From Thalassococcus halodurans (lineage in GTDB: Bacteria; Pseudomonadota; Alphaproteobacteria; Rhodobacterales; Rhodobacteraceae): DNA of 64,000 bases. The notes under the pieces are model-generated. The model searched no databases. It was not told the DNA's origin and worked only from the letters and a program-made list of their open reading frames with translations. The position numbers and the translations under genes are program-made. The stretch's first letter is position 1, and each line of letters starts with the position of its first letter. Location: assembly GCF_900108225.1 (NCBI RefSeq), contig NZ_FNUZ01000007.1, positions 62,001 through 126,000 of the forward strand, read 5' to 3'. This document shows, piece after piece, positions 41,960-51,831 of this stretch.

Positions 41960-43831
41960 ATGCCGTTGCTTTCCTCGAACTGGATTTTCCAAAATTGGTT
42001 GGAAGTTTACTACGGCTCGAACCGTGGTGCCGACACCGTTGACCCTGAATTATCACGCACCCTGACCCCGACACAGGAAGTTGGGCAAACTATTGGGACG
42101 TCGTACGAAATTTTGGTGGGTGACAGCGTTAACAGTTCCATCGAAACCGGTGGCGATCAAGATTGGTATGCGGTCGACCTAACGGCAGGGCAATACATTC
42201 AGGTCGACCTCGGCAACGGAACGCTCGAAGACAGCTATCTGACGATTTATGATTCGAACGGAAATGTCCTGGCTCAGGATGATGACTCGGGAACCAATCT
42301 GTGGGCGTCGACAAGCTACTACTCTGACACCAACCAGACCGTGTATATCGCTGCGCGCGGTTATGACTCGTCCGACGTGGGTACGTACCAACTGACCGTT
42401 GAAGAGGTTTCTTTTTCTGACGTTGATCTTTTGGCAACCTTGGATTGGGGCACATCACTTTCGTCGAACACCATCACGGTCTACTTCGCACCAAGCGGTT
42501 ACACCGAAGACGGTTTCACGTCTGAGGGCGTGAACAGTTACGAACGCCAGCAGTTCCTTGAATCTCTGGAACTGATGTCACAAGTGGCGGATGTTACTTT
42601 TGTTGTGACGACCAATGCATCGCAGGCAGATTTTCGCATCATCGTTGATACGAACGAGGTTAACGGCGAATTCCTTGGTTACTTCATCCCGCCCGGTGGC
42701 ACGAATTCAGGCGTGGGCGTTTTTGATGCAACCCAATGGGATCGAACGGCGGGCGGCGATCTGGAACTGGGCGGTTATGGTTTCGTCACCATCACGCATG
42801 AATTGCTGCATGGCATGGGCTTGGCGCATCCGCATGACAATGGCGGGACATCGACTGTCATGCCCGGTGTTACAGCTCCGTTTGGCAGCTATGGCATTTT
42901 TGACCTGAACCAAGGCATTTATACGACGATGTCGTACAATACGGGTTTTCCGACTGAGGGTAATCCGAGCACCTACGACTACGGTTATGAAATCGGACCT
43001 ATGGCGCTGGATATTGCCCAGCTGCAGGCGACCTATGGTGCGAACATGACGCACGCGACCGGTGACAACACTTACACACTGGTGTCTGTGAATGCGACGG
43101 GCACCGGCTATCAGGCAATCTGGGATGCCGGTGGCACCGATGAAATCGTTTACACCGGTTCGGCCAGTGTCACCATCGATCTGCGCGCAGCCACGTTGAA
43201 CGCCGAACTCGGTGGCGGTGGTTTTGTCTCCAAGGCGGATGGTATCTACGGCGGCTTTACAATCGCGAACGGTGTGATCATCGAAAACGCCACAGGCGGC
43301 AGCAATGACGATATTTTTGTCGGCAATGATGCCGACAACATGTTCACAGGCGGCTACGGTGACGACGTCGCGAACGGTGGTCTGGGCAATGACACTTTTG
43401 TTGTCGCTGTGGCCCGTGAGGATGCGACAGTGACAGAAACTGCCGACGGCTATCAGCTTGTGTCCAACTTTGGCACCGACAGCTTGACCGACATCGAATT
43501 CATCGCGTTTTCTGATGGTACAGTGACAGTGTCTGACGCGGTATCCGGTGGTACGGGTGGTGGTGGAACTGGTACGCAGCCTACGGGCCTTGGCCGTCTT
43601 TTTGCATCGCAGCACAACCTGTTTGAAAGCTTCCTGAGCCTCGACAGCTTCAGCTTTGTTCGCACGTCACAATCGACAACAACTTCGACGACGACGTCCA
43701 CAATCGGCCTGTTCTCGGGTCTATCATTCACGACGCGTGTGCCCAACGCTCAGGAAATCGAAGAGCCGACGGACGCGACAGCCTATTCGAATGACTGGCT
43801 GTATTCGGATACCGTATTTGATTTCCTCTGA
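41960..43831 (+). CDS. Secreted M10/serralysin-like metalloprotease with PPC and RTX-like segments
   Basis: A 623-residue acidic protein. Residues ~45-140 resemble a bacterial pre-peptidase (PPC) domain. The catalytic domain has the zinc motif H280-E281-x2-H284-x5-H290 (HELLHGMGLAH) and a Met-turn at M324 (TTMSYNTG). A short degenerate RTX part follows (NDDIFVGNDADNMFTGGYGDD, residues ~450-480). The last ~90 residues are Ser/Thr-rich. No Sec signal is seen; type I secretion is expected, but no such exporter is in the window. GC and codon use are lower than neighbours. A TAGGATCG site precedes the ATG. Confidence 0.85.
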   Translation: MPLLSSNWIFQNWLEVYYGSNRGADTVDPELSRTLTPTQEVGQTIGTSYEILVGDSVNSSIETGGDQDWYAVDLTAGQYIQVDLGNGTLEDSYLTIYDSNGNVLAQDDDSGTNLWASTSYYSDTNQTVYIAARGYDSSDVGTYQLTVEEVSFSDVDLLATLDWGTSLSSNTITVYFAPSGYTEDGFTSEGVNSYERQQFLESLELMSQVADVTFVVTTNASQADFRIIVDTNEVNGEFLGYFIPPGGTNSGVGVFDATQWDRTAGGDLELGGYGFVTITHELLHGMGLAHPHDNGGTSTVMPGVTAPFGSYGIFDLNQGIYTTMSYNTGFPTEGNPSTYDYGYEIGPMALDIAQLQATYGANMTHATGDNTYTLVSVNATGTGYQAIWDAGGTDEIVYTGSASVTIDLRAATLNAELGGGGFVSKADGIYGGFTIANGVIIENATGGSNDDIFVGNDADNMFTGGYGDDVANGGLGNDTFVVAVAREDATVTETADGYQLVSNFGTDSLTDIEFIAFSDGTVTVSDAVSGGTGGGGTGTQPTGLGRLFASQHNLFESFLSLDSFSFVRTSQSTTTSTTTSTIGLFSGLSFTTRVPNAQEIEEPTDATAYSNDWLYSDTVFDFL

Positions 43832-43874
43832 TCGCAAACCGGCGTTTCATGCGCCGATTTGAACCTGCTTTTAA

Positions 43875-43905
43875 CCTGTGTCGGGGCAAAACCGTCTGAC
43901 ACAGG
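43875..43905 (+). promoter_or_regulatory. Hairpin directly upstream of the kpsM ribosome-binding site
   Basis: CCTGTGTC (43875-43882) pairs perfectly with GACACAGG (43898-43905); AAGGGAACAGGA and the kpsM ATG follow at once. It may stabilise or gate translation of kpsM, or end read-through from the protease gene; there is no U-run. Confidence 0.35.
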
Positions 43906-43917
43906 AAGGGAACAGGA

Positions 43918-44727
43918 ATGCCATCTTCTGGACAGCCGGTTTTGCACTCGGTCCACGGGCAGACACAGGGGGCCACTTGGCGTGTGATTGCCGCGCTGGT
44001 GCTACGTGAAATGGCAACAAGCTACGGGCGGTCCCCGGGCGGGTATCTTTGGGCTGTGCTAGAGCCTACCGTGGGCATTGCAGCGTTGGTGATCCTATTT
44101 TCGATCGGCTTCCGCGCCCCGCCCTTGGGCGACGATTTCGCGCTGTTTTATGCCAGCGGCTTTCTGCCCTTTGTCATGTTTCAGGCCGTCAGCACCAAGG
44201 TGTCACAGGCGATCAACCAGTCAAAACCCTTGCTGGGCTATCCGCGTGTGACGCTGCTCGATACGATTTTGGCGCGCTTCCTTCTGGCCGTTCTGACCCA
44301 GACAGTTGTGACGGTGATTATTCTTGCGGTCATTATGGTGGCCTTCGACCCGGCCCAAAGACTGGATCTGGCGATCCTGATCCCGTGTTACGGCGTTGCG
44401 GCGGCGTTGGGGTTTGGCGTCGGGTGCCTGAACTGTATGCTGATCACACGATACGTGATCTGGCAAAGCATCTGGTCAGTGTTGATGCGACCTATGGTGC
44501 TGGTGTCCGGTGTGATTTTCCTGCACGATATGGTGCCGCAACCTTACCGCGACTGGCTGGAATGGAACCCTTTGGTACATATCACCGGCCTGTCGCGTAA
44601 GGCGACATATGCGTTCTATTCAGCCGATTACGCGGGCTATCTGTACCCCTTGGGATTTGCGCTGTTCACGGCGGTTCTCGGCATGCTGATCTTGCAGGCG
44701 TTCCGACGGGATTTGCTGGAACTGTGA
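43918..44727 (+). CDS. kpsM: Capsule polysaccharide ABC transporter permease
   Basis: A 269-residue inner-membrane protein of the ABC-2 family with about six helices. ALVLREMATSYGRSPGGYLWAVLEPTVGI at the start and the WNPLVHITGLSRKATY segment are typical of KpsM/BexB. It forms the export channel with the ATPase encoded at 54836-55501, which is unusually far away (10 kb). AGGGAACAGGA precedes the ATG. Its stop abuts the convergent RTX gene with no gap. Confidence 0.92.
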   Translation: MPSSGQPVLHSVHGQTQGATWRVIAALVLREMATSYGRSPGGYLWAVLEPTVGIAALVILFSIGFRAPPLGDDFALFYASGFLPFVMFQAVSTKVSQAINQSKPLLGYPRVTLLDTILARFLLAVLTQTVVTVIILAVIMVAFDPAQRLDLAILIPCYGVAAALGFGVGCLNCMLITRYVIWQSIWSVLMRPMVLVSGVIFLHDMVPQPYRDWLEWNPLVHITGLSRKATYAFYSADYAGYLYPLGFALFTAVLGMLILQAFRRDLLEL

Positions 44728-47175
44728 TCAGGCCATACCAAGATCGTTTTCCAACGCAGTCGTCGTTCCGACCCCTTCGATCACAAGGCGTCCGTCCGCC
44801 CCGAAATCAAAAACAACCGTGCCGTCCTGAACATGGGCGAGGGCCGTGATTTCATCGGGGTCCAGCGCAGCGCCACCCCACAGTGCGGGATCAATCAGAA
44901 GGTGGTCCACATCGTTCTGGAAATCCTCGATCCGCACCGATCCACCGCGGAACACAAAGGTATCGGCCCCCAGACCGCCGTTCAGAATGTCCGTGCCGCC
45001 GCCACCTTCCAACCGGTCATCACCTGAGTTTCCAAACAGCGTGTCATTGCCGCTGTCCCCGATCAGGCTGTCGTCACCGTTGCCGCCAAACAATTGATCA
45101 TCACCGGCCCCGCCTGACAGCTGATCATGGTTGATCCCGCCAGAAAGGATATCGGCCCCGTTCCCACCCGAAAGCTGATCTGCCCCTGCGCCGCCTTCCA
45201 GGCTGTCGTTCCCTTCCCCGCCGTCCAGCGTGTCATTACCTGATCCGCCGTCCAGGGTATCGTCACCCCAATCGCCCGCCAGAATATCGTGGTTCAGTCC
45301 GCCCAGCAGGACATCGTGATCAAGCCCACCGTCAAGCTGATCCGTACCGGCATTCCCGTTCAACGTGTCCGCGCCTGCCCCACCAAACAGCCGGTCAGGC
45401 CCTGCGTCCCCCGACAGATCATCGTTTGCGTCGCCGCCCTCAAGAAGGTCTGCCCCGAGACCTCCGAATAAAATGTCGTCCCCAAGATCGCCAAAAAGAC
45501 TGTCGTTGCCATTGTTGCCGCTGATGAGATCGTTACCGGTGCCGCCTTGGATATGATCATAGCCGTTGGCGCCGCTGACGGTGTCATCGCCAGCGCCCCC
45601 CATCATCCGGTCGCTTCCTTCGCCACCTGCGATGCTATCGGCCCCTGCCCCGCCGTCGATCAGATCGATACCGCCGCGGCCCAGAATGACATCATCGCCA
45701 TCACCGCCCTGGAGCGTGTCGTTGACGGTGGTGCCATCCAGCTGTTGGCCGGGGATGACTTCATCAGGGCGGGTGCCAGTAAGCCACCAGGGCATGTACC
45801 GGTCGGGTCCAGTGGCAAGAGCCGCCGTCAAAAGATTGGGGTCGATCGGTTGCAGGTCGTTCGAGGTGATGACCAATACTTCTTCGCCGATCAGGCTTTG
45901 AAATCTGATTTCGGCCCCCGTTGCCGTGGGATTGATCACCAGTTGCGTTGGGCTGCGATAAAAGGCCCAAGCCGTCAGGTCGAGCATGTCCTCGGTAATG
46001 TCGAAGCCGGTGATCTGATCGCGGGCGGCGTCGGCGGTCATGACAAACAAATCCTGCCCCACGCTTCCTGCCAACTGGGTTTCGCCGTCGCTGTCCGCGA
46101 CAATCGTGGCCGTTTCCGAAACAGAAAACAGGCTGATGCCGCTTTCGCTGCTGGCCATGGTCAGTAACCCGAGATCGCCATCCGTGCGGCTGAACATGTC
46201 CAATGTGACCGATCCGGAAAGCGACGTATCCAGTTCGTCCATAAGGGTGGCGACCTGAACCAGTTGTCCGTCCGGCATCATGCGAAAAAGGCTGACGCCG
46301 CCGTCTGACCCTGCGGCTGCCACATAGATCGCATCGCCTATCACCTGCACATCCAGCGATGACACGCCGTCAAACCGGCTATTGCGTGAATCGATGATGT
46401 GATCGCGCAGAAACAAACGCCCGTTCTGGTTTTGCGCATAAACGCTGAGTGTGCTGCTGTCCTGACCGGCAATGATGACGAAACGGGTGCCGTCCACTTC
46501 GACCGTGGCCAGATGAGTGGTTCCTGAAATGCCCGGCGTATCGCTGCGTTCGATTTCCTGATGCGCAATCAGCGTGCCGTCCGATGCTATGTCGTAAACC
46601 GTAATCGCGCGCGTGCCGGTGGATCCGGCAACAAGGTAACCCCCTGCGATCAGAAGGCTGTCTTGATAGGGGGACGTCACTGTCACACCCGCATCAACCA
46701 ACGTCGCCTGCCCTGTGGCATCCAGTGCCCAGACCGAAGGCCGCGCAGAGCCGTCTTCGATCCCGTAAAGATAGGTTGTGCCACCGGTTGCGTGCATAAC
46801 GAAATGCGTCAGATCGGCATCAATCCCGCTTGCGAAACTGCCTTCAAGTGTCAGGTTGTCGGTGTCATAGCCCGTCAGCCCGATCTGGGAGGTTCCCGAA
46901 AGAACGGCAAAAGTATCGCCATTTGACGTCGTCGTATGGCTGACGACCGGATCTTCGCCAACAGATGCGGCTCCCACCGCTTGCGCTGATGACGTCAGGG
47001 ACAGGCCGGTGTTTCCAACTGTCCACTGGGACAGCCAGATCCCCTCGGTTGGGGTGGCCACAACATATGCTGTTATCCCGTTCGGCCCATCGACAACCTG
47101 CAAATCGCGTGCGCCCAGCAAAACAGGCTGGGCGTCACTGAAGACAGAACCAAGATGAACCACCGACGCAAACAT
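44728..47175 (-). CDS. Large RTX-repeat calcium-binding secreted protein with N-terminal beta-propeller-like domain
   Basis: An 815-residue protein. Residues 1-~430 contain repeated beta-rich units (e.g. FAVLSGTSQIGLTGYDTDNL, FVIIAGQDSSTLSVYAQN) resembling a propeller. About 28 consecutive GGxGxDxLx nonapeptides follow (nucleotides ~44960-45715), which bind calcium. A terminal ~75-residue segment (DTFVF ... VVFDFGADGRLVIEGV) is typical of type I secretion substrates. No Sec signal. The start is uncertain: ATG 47175 and GTG 47211 both lack a clear ribosome-binding site. An adhesin or matrix role is inferred from architecture. Confidence 0.85.
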   Translation of the reverse strand: MFASVVHLGSVFSDAQPVLLGARDLQVVDGPNGITAYVVATPTEGIWLSQWTVGNTGLSLTSSAQAVGAASVGEDPVVSHTTTSNGDTFAVLSGTSQIGLTGYDTDNLTLEGSFASGIDADLTHFVMHATGGTTYLYGIEDGSARPSVWALDATGQATLVDAGVTVTSPYQDSLLIAGGYLVAGSTGTRAITVYDIASDGTLIAHQEIERSDTPGISGTTHLATVEVDGTRFVIIAGQDSSTLSVYAQNQNGRLFLRDHIIDSRNSRFDGVSSLDVQVIGDAIYVAAAGSDGGVSLFRMMPDGQLVQVATLMDELDTSLSGSVTLDMFSRTDGDLGLLTMASSESGISLFSVSETATIVADSDGETQLAGSVGQDLFVMTADAARDQITGFDITEDMLDLTAWAFYRSPTQLVINPTATGAEIRFQSLIGEEVLVITSNDLQPIDPNLLTAALATGPDRYMPWWLTGTRPDEVIPGQQLDGTTVNDTLQGGDGDDVILGRGGIDLIDGGAGADSIAGGEGSDRMMGGAGDDTVSGANGYDHIQGGTGNDLISGNNGNDSLFGDLGDDILFGGLGADLLEGGDANDDLSGDAGPDRLFGGAGADTLNGNAGTDQLDGGLDHDVLLGGLNHDILAGDWGDDTLDGGSGNDTLDGGEGNDSLEGGAGADQLSGGNGADILSGGINHDQLSGGAGDDQLFGGNGDDSLIGDSGNDTLFGNSGDDRLEGGGGTDILNGGLGADTFVFRGGSVRIEDFQNDVDHLLIDPALWGGAALDPDEITALAHVQDGTVVFDFGADGRLVIEGVGTTTALENDLGMA
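44960..45715 (-). repeat. Array of about 28 RTX nonapeptide-coding repeats
   Basis: Degenerate tandem 27-base units encoding GGxGxDxLx, internal to the RTX protein gene. Unit-to-unit variation is high at the DNA level while the glycine/aspartate pattern is kept, indicating selection on the protein. Confidence 0.9.
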
Positions 47176-47240
47176 GACCGCAATTTTGCTGTCAGGGCGG
47201 GCAAATCTCACGGAAAGATTAAGGCTCGCTGGTGGCGATT

Positions 47241-47259
47241 TTCACGAATTTTACGTGAA
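47241..47259. promoter_or_regulatory. Inverted repeat TTCACG-N7-CGTGAA upstream of the RTX gene
   Basis: A perfect 6-bp inverted repeat with an AT-only spacer (AATTTTA), 66 bases upstream of ATG 47175 and just after the DUF2793 stop. Candidate operator or promoter-proximal site for the RTX gene; the regulator is unknown. Confidence 0.4.
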
Positions 47260-47263
47260 TGCC

Positions 47264-48352
47264 CTAGGCCCAACGCCCGATGGCTATGGCAAAGACATCG
47301 CAACTGTCCGAGACCCCGAAATCCGTTTGTCCCGCGACACGTTTCAGGCTGATCGTGGCCGAGACCCCGTCCGGCACAACTGCGCCCACGCCCAGAAGGG
47401 CATCGTCAGTCGGGGTCAGGCCCGAAGTGCTTGTCATATCCAGCGTCGCCTGCACCATCGGGGCGGCGATAAACGACTGGCCAAAGCTCCACGCGGCCGA
47501 CACTGTGGCGGCATCGCTTTGGACCAATGTCAGCTTGGCTGTCGCGATCTGCGTCCCATCGGCAAAGCGCACATAGCCTGCCCCGCTTTCGATCACCGCG
47601 CCCGTCGGCGTTCCACCCGACAACGATACCGCACCCAAAAGATTACCGGGACCGTAACCATAATCGGCCCGCATCAAACGACCCGCCGTGGTGTCGTCGG
47701 GCGTGGCCTGCACCGCGGCGCCGCTGGCCGCACCTGTCGCGGGATCGAACTCAAGCGCGGTGATCCACGCACCGCCATCGGGGCTGACCTTGATGGAAAA
47801 AGCGTCGCTGCCCGCCAAACCCATTTCGGCCCGACCTGACCAGTTTGTCTGGAACAACAGGCTGTTCGTATCGCCCACTGCTGCCTTGTTGATCTTCAAC
47901 TGATGTCCTGCGCCGGCATGGGTCAAAAGCGAGGCCTCGGACGCGACGGCCAAACGGTTGATGCTGTCGTACGAGGTCATAATCCCGAGGCCGTCAATAT
48001 TGGACAGCGATGTCGGGAACGTAGCCCAGACGGTACCATCAAAAACAACCTCGGCGTTTTCGGCCACGACCCATCCGCGCCACCCTGTTTTGGGTGTCTC
48101 GAACCGCCAATACGTCTCTTCGAATACGGCGATGTCCTGATCATGCCCCGCCCAGTCACCAGTGGCAGACGCCGCCACGATGTAACAATCACCCGTCGCA
48201 GGCTCTGTCGGCGGCACGGTCAACGCCCGGTCCAGCACGCTCAATTGTGTCAGCACATCCAGCACGCGCAGCGCCTCATTGTGGGTGACATGTTTCTGGG
48301 CTTGGGAAGGTTCGATGTAAGGCATTGAAAGAACGGCGGAAACGGACGGCAT
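47264..48352 (-). CDS. DUF2793-domain protein (phage tail / gene-transfer-agent associated family)
   Basis: A 362-residue protein whose N-terminal ~100 residues (MPYIEPSQAQKHVTHNEALRVLD, then GWRGWVVAENAEVVFDGTVW) are the DUF2793 domain. The family occurs in alphaproteobacterial prophages and near gene-transfer-agent clusters, where related spike proteins are thought to contact the capsule. The middle is beta-rich, as in fibres, and the C terminus (SFGQSFIAAPMVQATL ... VFAIAIGRWA) resembles a collar/tip domain. The ATG at 48352 is chosen because GAGG lies 5 bases upstream. No other phage gene is nearby. It is divergent from the large glycosyltransferase gene. Confidence 0.8.
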   Translation of the reverse strand: MPSVSAVLSMPYIEPSQAQKHVTHNEALRVLDVLTQLSVLDRALTVPPTEPATGDCYIVAASATGDWAGHDQDIAVFEETYWRFETPKTGWRGWVVAENAEVVFDGTVWATFPTSLSNIDGLGIMTSYDSINRLAVASEASLLTHAGAGHQLKINKAAVGDTNSLLFQTNWSGRAEMGLAGSDAFSIKVSPDGGAWITALEFDPATGAASGAAVQATPDDTTAGRLMRADYGYGPGNLLGAVSLSGGTPTGAVIESGAGYVRFADGTQIATAKLTLVQSDAATVSAAWSFGQSFIAAPMVQATLDMTSTSGLTPTDDALLGVGAVVPDGVSATISLKRVAGQTDFGVSDSCDVFAIAIGRWA

Positions 48353-48499
48353 GATCACCTCGGCGGTCTAGATTGCGTTGACCGGACCTTGGTGAATAGG
48401 CCCTTAATTTTCGACGACCGTGGCGGGCGTTGCGCAGTGGTTGGGCACCAACCGAAAAATATCTCGCATTTGATACAATCGACTGTTTTACCGTTTCAC

Positions 48500-48514
48500 T
48501 TAAACCGGTCTTAA
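48500..48514. promoter_or_regulatory. CtrA-type site TTAA-N7-TTAA
   Basis: TTAAACCGGTCTTAA, a full match to the alphaproteobacterial CtrA consensus TTAA-N7-TTAA, 43 bases upstream of the glycosyltransferase start and in the shared divergent region with the DUF2793 gene. Being short, it can occur by chance; function is inferred. Confidence 0.5.
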
Positions 48515-48556
48515 AAGTCGCCATGGCACCAAAAGCTATCACCAGCAGGAGGTCCC

Positions 48557-51106
48557 ATGTTCCGCCAGATCGCAGCCCTTTATTCCCGATACGCGCACAG
48601 GCATTTGGGTTTGTCCGCGTCTGGCCCGTCTTTGACAGACAGCAGTGGGGCGGTGATCGGGCATATTGACCGGATCGCCTATGAAAACGGGTGTTTTCGG
48701 CTTGTGGGATGGGCCAAAGCCGAAACCGTTTCGCTGGTTCTGGCGGGTCAGCAGGTGGTCGCAAAACCCTCGATCTGGCGCAGTGATGTCTTTGCTGCGG
48801 CCGGAATTTCCGGCCCTCAGGGGTTTGATCTGTCGCTTCCAATCGGGTTTTCCGAACTACCGAAATGCGCGCCGCCGGGCCTGAAGGTCACACCTGCCAG
48901 CGATGCGCCAAAGGTGGGTCCCGTCAGCCTCCCCTCCTTTTCAACGCGTCAGATCAAACGCGCGCATCGCCGATGCCTTCTCGGCTTTCTGCGCGACGGC
49001 ATTGCAGCGCTGCCCGCGATCATTGGCTGGATGACGGAACGACGGCCGAATTACCGCGAACAGGTCAAACGACACTTGGGCCTTTGCCATCCCGTCCCAC
49101 GGGCGGGCGGAGTGCCCTCTTTGGGCCCCGTTGGCGCGATGCATCCTGCGCTGGCAGCATTGCGCAGGTCTCGTAAACCCGGGGTGCTGATTGTGCTGCC
49201 GGTTTACAACGCGCTGGCTTCCCTGAAAGAGGCGTTAAGGCGGGTTGAGGCGCACACAGATATTCCGTGGCATCTTGTTCTGATCAACGACGCATCCCCT
49301 GATCCCGACGTTCAGCCCTTTTTGAACGCTTGGACCGCGCGCAATAAAACCCGGGCGACGTTGCTGCAAAACGCTGAAAATATCGGGTTTGTCGGCACGG
49401 TGAACCGTGGTCTTGATCACGTCGCAAAAATGAAAGCAGAACGGCACTGGCCCGTGGTTTTACTGAACTCGGATGCATTTGTACCCGATGGTTGGGCCAT
49501 GCGCCTGATTGCGCCGCTGCTGACAGATCCCGGTATTGCCAGCGTCACACCGATGTCCAATGCCGCCGAGGTCATGACCGCGCCCATCCTGTGCCACAAC
49601 GTCGGTTTGAAGGCGGGTCAAGCGGACCAGATCGACCTTGCCGCACAGCGCCTGAATCCCCTCGACTGGACGGCGACCGTGCCAACAGGCGTCGGCTTCT
49701 GCATGGCGCTTTCGCGTGAATGGCTTCGCCACGTACCGCAGTTGGATACCGCTTTCGGGCGCGGATACGGGGAAGAGGTCGACTGGTGCCAGAAAACCCG
49801 CGCCCTTGGCGCCCGTCACGTGGGGCAACCGGCGCTGTTTGTCGAACATGCAGGTGGTCAAAGCTTTGGTGACACCGCCAAGTCCGCTTTGATAACCGCC
49901 CATCACAGCATCATTCTGAACCGCTATCCGGATTATGACCAGCAGGTGCAGGATTTCATCGCGACCGATCCGCTCAGCTCGGGCAGGCTCGCACTTGCAT
50001 TTGCGTGGGCCGGTGCGATTGCGACAGAACATACCCCCGTGTTTATTGGGCATTCCATGGGCGGCGGTGCAGAGCATGCCTTAGAAAAGGACATCCAGAT
50101 CGCTTTAAAAACGCACCCAGCCGCGATTGTTTTGCGCCTTGGGGGCACGCATCGTTGGCGGCTCGAACTTTTGACGTCGCACGGGCAAACCACCGGTGAA
50201 ACCAATGAGCTTGAGAACGTTCGCAGCTTTCTGTCACTGATCCCCCGCAAACGCTTGGTTTACTCTTGCGCTGTCGGTGATCGCGACGTTGCCGGGCTGC
50301 CGGACGTTCTTTTGTCGATGCTGAACCCCCATGATCTGTCCGAGCTGAAGTTTCACGACTACCTGCCTCTGTCTCCGTCCTACACCTTGCTGGGGCAAGA
50401 CGGCCGCTACACTGGTCCGCCCTTGGCAGAAACACAGGATCGTGCGCATTTATACACGCGGCCGGATGGAACGATCACACCACTGACCGACTGGCAAAGC
50501 GCGTGGCATCGACTTGCCAAGCGGTCCAAGCTGACCGTTTTTTCCAAATCGAGCAAATCCATCGTCTCTCGGGTCTGGCCCGATCTGAAGCAAGCGATCT
50601 GCGTCGAGCCCCATATTGCCCACACGGTTCCGCGCGTGATGCAACACGGAAACGCGGGCGTCACCATCGCTGTTCTCGGGGCAATCGGTCAGCAAAAGGG
50701 GGCAGAGTTTGTGCGTGCTCTTTCGCTGCAAATGCCGCGCAATCCGAACGTGCGCTTGGCCGTAATCGGGCACGTGGACCCGTCGTTCGGCCTGCCCCCG
50801 TGGGTCACGGTCCACGGTGCTTACGACAGACGGGACATCCCAAGGCTGGCTCAGAAATACAGCGTCACCCATTGGTTGATCCCGTCAATCTGGCCCGAAA
50901 CCTTCTGCTTCACGGTTCACGAGGCTTTGTCGACCGGCCTGCCCTGTCTTGCTTTCGATCTTGGCGCTCAGGGCGAAGCCGTATGGAACGCCCCGAACGG
51001 TGTCGTACTACCAGCAGAGCTATTGACCCGTCCCAACGCGCCACAACAAGCGGCGAAATTGATCCTCGAGACTGTCCAAATACACGCATTGAAGGGGGCC
51101 GCGTAA
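48557..51106 (+). CDS. Two-domain glycosyltransferase (GT2 plus GT4-like)
   Basis: An 849-residue protein. Residues ~1-185 are an unassigned N-terminal domain. Residues ~195-450 are a GT-A glycosyltransferase ([49 protein letters not shown]). Residues ~480-849 resemble a GT-B transferase ([12 protein letters not shown]-like strand, [27 protein letters not shown]). Two activities in one chain would add two sugars in alternation or sequence. AGGAGG precedes the ATG. First of a rightward unit with the acetyltransferase and sulfotransferase genes. Confidence 0.88.
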   Translation: MFRQIAALYSRYAHRHLGLSASGPSLTDSSGAVIGHIDRIAYENGCFRLVGWAKAETVSLVLAGQQVVAKPSIWRSDVFAAAGISGPQGFDLSLPIGFSELPKCAPPGLKVTPASDAPKVGPVSLPSFSTRQIKRAHRRCLLGFLRDGIAALPAIIGWMTERRPNYREQVKRHLGLCHPVPRAGGVPSLGPVGAMHPALAALRRSRKPGVLIVLPVYNALASLKEALRRVEAHTDIPWHLVLINDASPDPDVQPFLNAWTARNKTRATLLQNAENIGFVGTVNRGLDHVAKMKAERHWPVVLLNSDAFVPDGWAMRLIAPLLTDPGIASVTPMSNAAEVMTAPILCHNVGLKAGQADQIDLAAQRLNPLDWTATVPTGVGFCMALSREWLRHVPQLDTAFGRGYGEEVDWCQKTRALGARHVGQPALFVEHAGGQSFGDTAKSALITAHHSIILNRYPDYDQQVQDFIATDPLSSGRLALAFAWAGAIATEHTPVFIGHSMGGGAEHALEKDIQIALKTHPAAIVLRLGGTHRWRLELLTSHGQTTGETNELENVRSFLSLIPRKRLVYSCAVGDRDVAGLPDVLLSMLNPHDLSELKFHDYLPLSPSYTLLGQDGRYTGPPLAETQDRAHLYTRPDGTITPLTDWQSAWHRLAKRSKLTVFSKSSKSIVSRVWPDLKQAICVEPHIAHTVPRVMQHGNAGVTIAVLGAIGQQKGAEFVRALSLQMPRNPNVRLAVIGHVDPSFGLPPWVTVHGAYDRRDIPRLAQKYSVTHWLIPSIWPETFCFTVHEALSTGLPCLAFDLGAQGEAVWNAPNGVVLPAELLTRPNAPQQAAKLILETVQIHALKGAA

Positions 51107-51831
51107 TGAAGCCCGTCGCCATTGACCATCTACACGCACTTGGGATCGAGGTTCTGCCCCGCGGCAGCGCCACCATCAACCTTCCCGATCAATGCGAAAT
51201 CGAAGCCCCCTGCAGCCTGAAATGGACGCAATACGAATATTCTCTGTGTCTCGGGGCCTTTTCCTATCAGGTGTCCGGCTATTGTTTCGGCGCGCGGATC
51301 GGCCGGTACTGTTCGTTTGGCGAAAACGTCCAGATCGGACGCCAGAACCACCCGATGACCTGGGCCTCAACCAGCCCGGCCTTTTATCAGGCGCAGGCTC
51401 TGATTTCGCTTAATCCGCAAAACTGGGCAAACGGGGCGACATGGCCCCCGCATTTCAACATCCGGAATGGGCCTGCAACACAGGTGAAACTCACAACAAT
51501 CGGCAATGATGTCTGGATCGGACATGGGGCATATATCGCGGCGGGCACGACCATCGGGGATGGGGCTGTTGTTGCCGCCGGTGCTGTCGTGACGCGCGAT
51601 GTGCCGGCCTATGCGGTCGTCGGCGGCAATCCGGCGCAAATTCTGAAAATGCGCATCCCTGCCCGACAGCAATCAGCCATGCTGAACTTGCGGTGGTGGC
51701 GCTTCGCGCCGTGGCAGCTTCAGCACCTCGACCCCTCAGATCTGGACGGATTTATCGCCGGACTGCGCGACATGAAGGACGTGCAGCCGCATGTATTCGA
51801 CTGTTTCAGCACGCAAGGCTTGGCCGCATGA
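51106..51831 (+). CDS. CatB-like hexapeptide O-acetyltransferase
   Basis: A 241-residue left-handed beta-helix acyltransferase. Hexapeptide repeats are visible ([19 protein letters not shown], and [31 protein letters not shown]), with the His of the NHP loop as likely catalytic base. The family acetylates sugars or antibiotics with acetyl-CoA; in this capsule locus, O-acetylation of the polysaccharide is most likely. TAATG overlap with the glycosyltransferase stop; ATGA overlap with the sulfotransferase. Confidence 0.88.
   Translation: MKPVAIDHLHALGIEVLPRGSATINLPDQCEIEAPCSLKWTQYEYSLCLGAFSYQVSGYCFGARIGRYCSFGENVQIGRQNHPMTWASTSPAFYQAQALISLNPQNWANGATWPPHFNIRNGPATQVKLTTIGNDVWIGHGAYIAAGTTIGDGAVVAAGAVVTRDVPAYAVVGGNPAQILKMRIPARQQSAMLNLRWWRFAPWQLQHLDPSDLDGFIAGLRDMKDVQPHVFDCFSTQGLAA

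Noticed and set aside
44960-45715. Regular repeats that could suggest a CRISPR array or satellite
   Set aside because: Units are 27 bases with no constant repeat/variable spacer pattern; they encode RTX nonapeptides in frame.
47264-48352. Remnant prophage
   Set aside because: Only one phage-type gene is present; no integrase, capsid, portal, terminase or attachment site was found around it.
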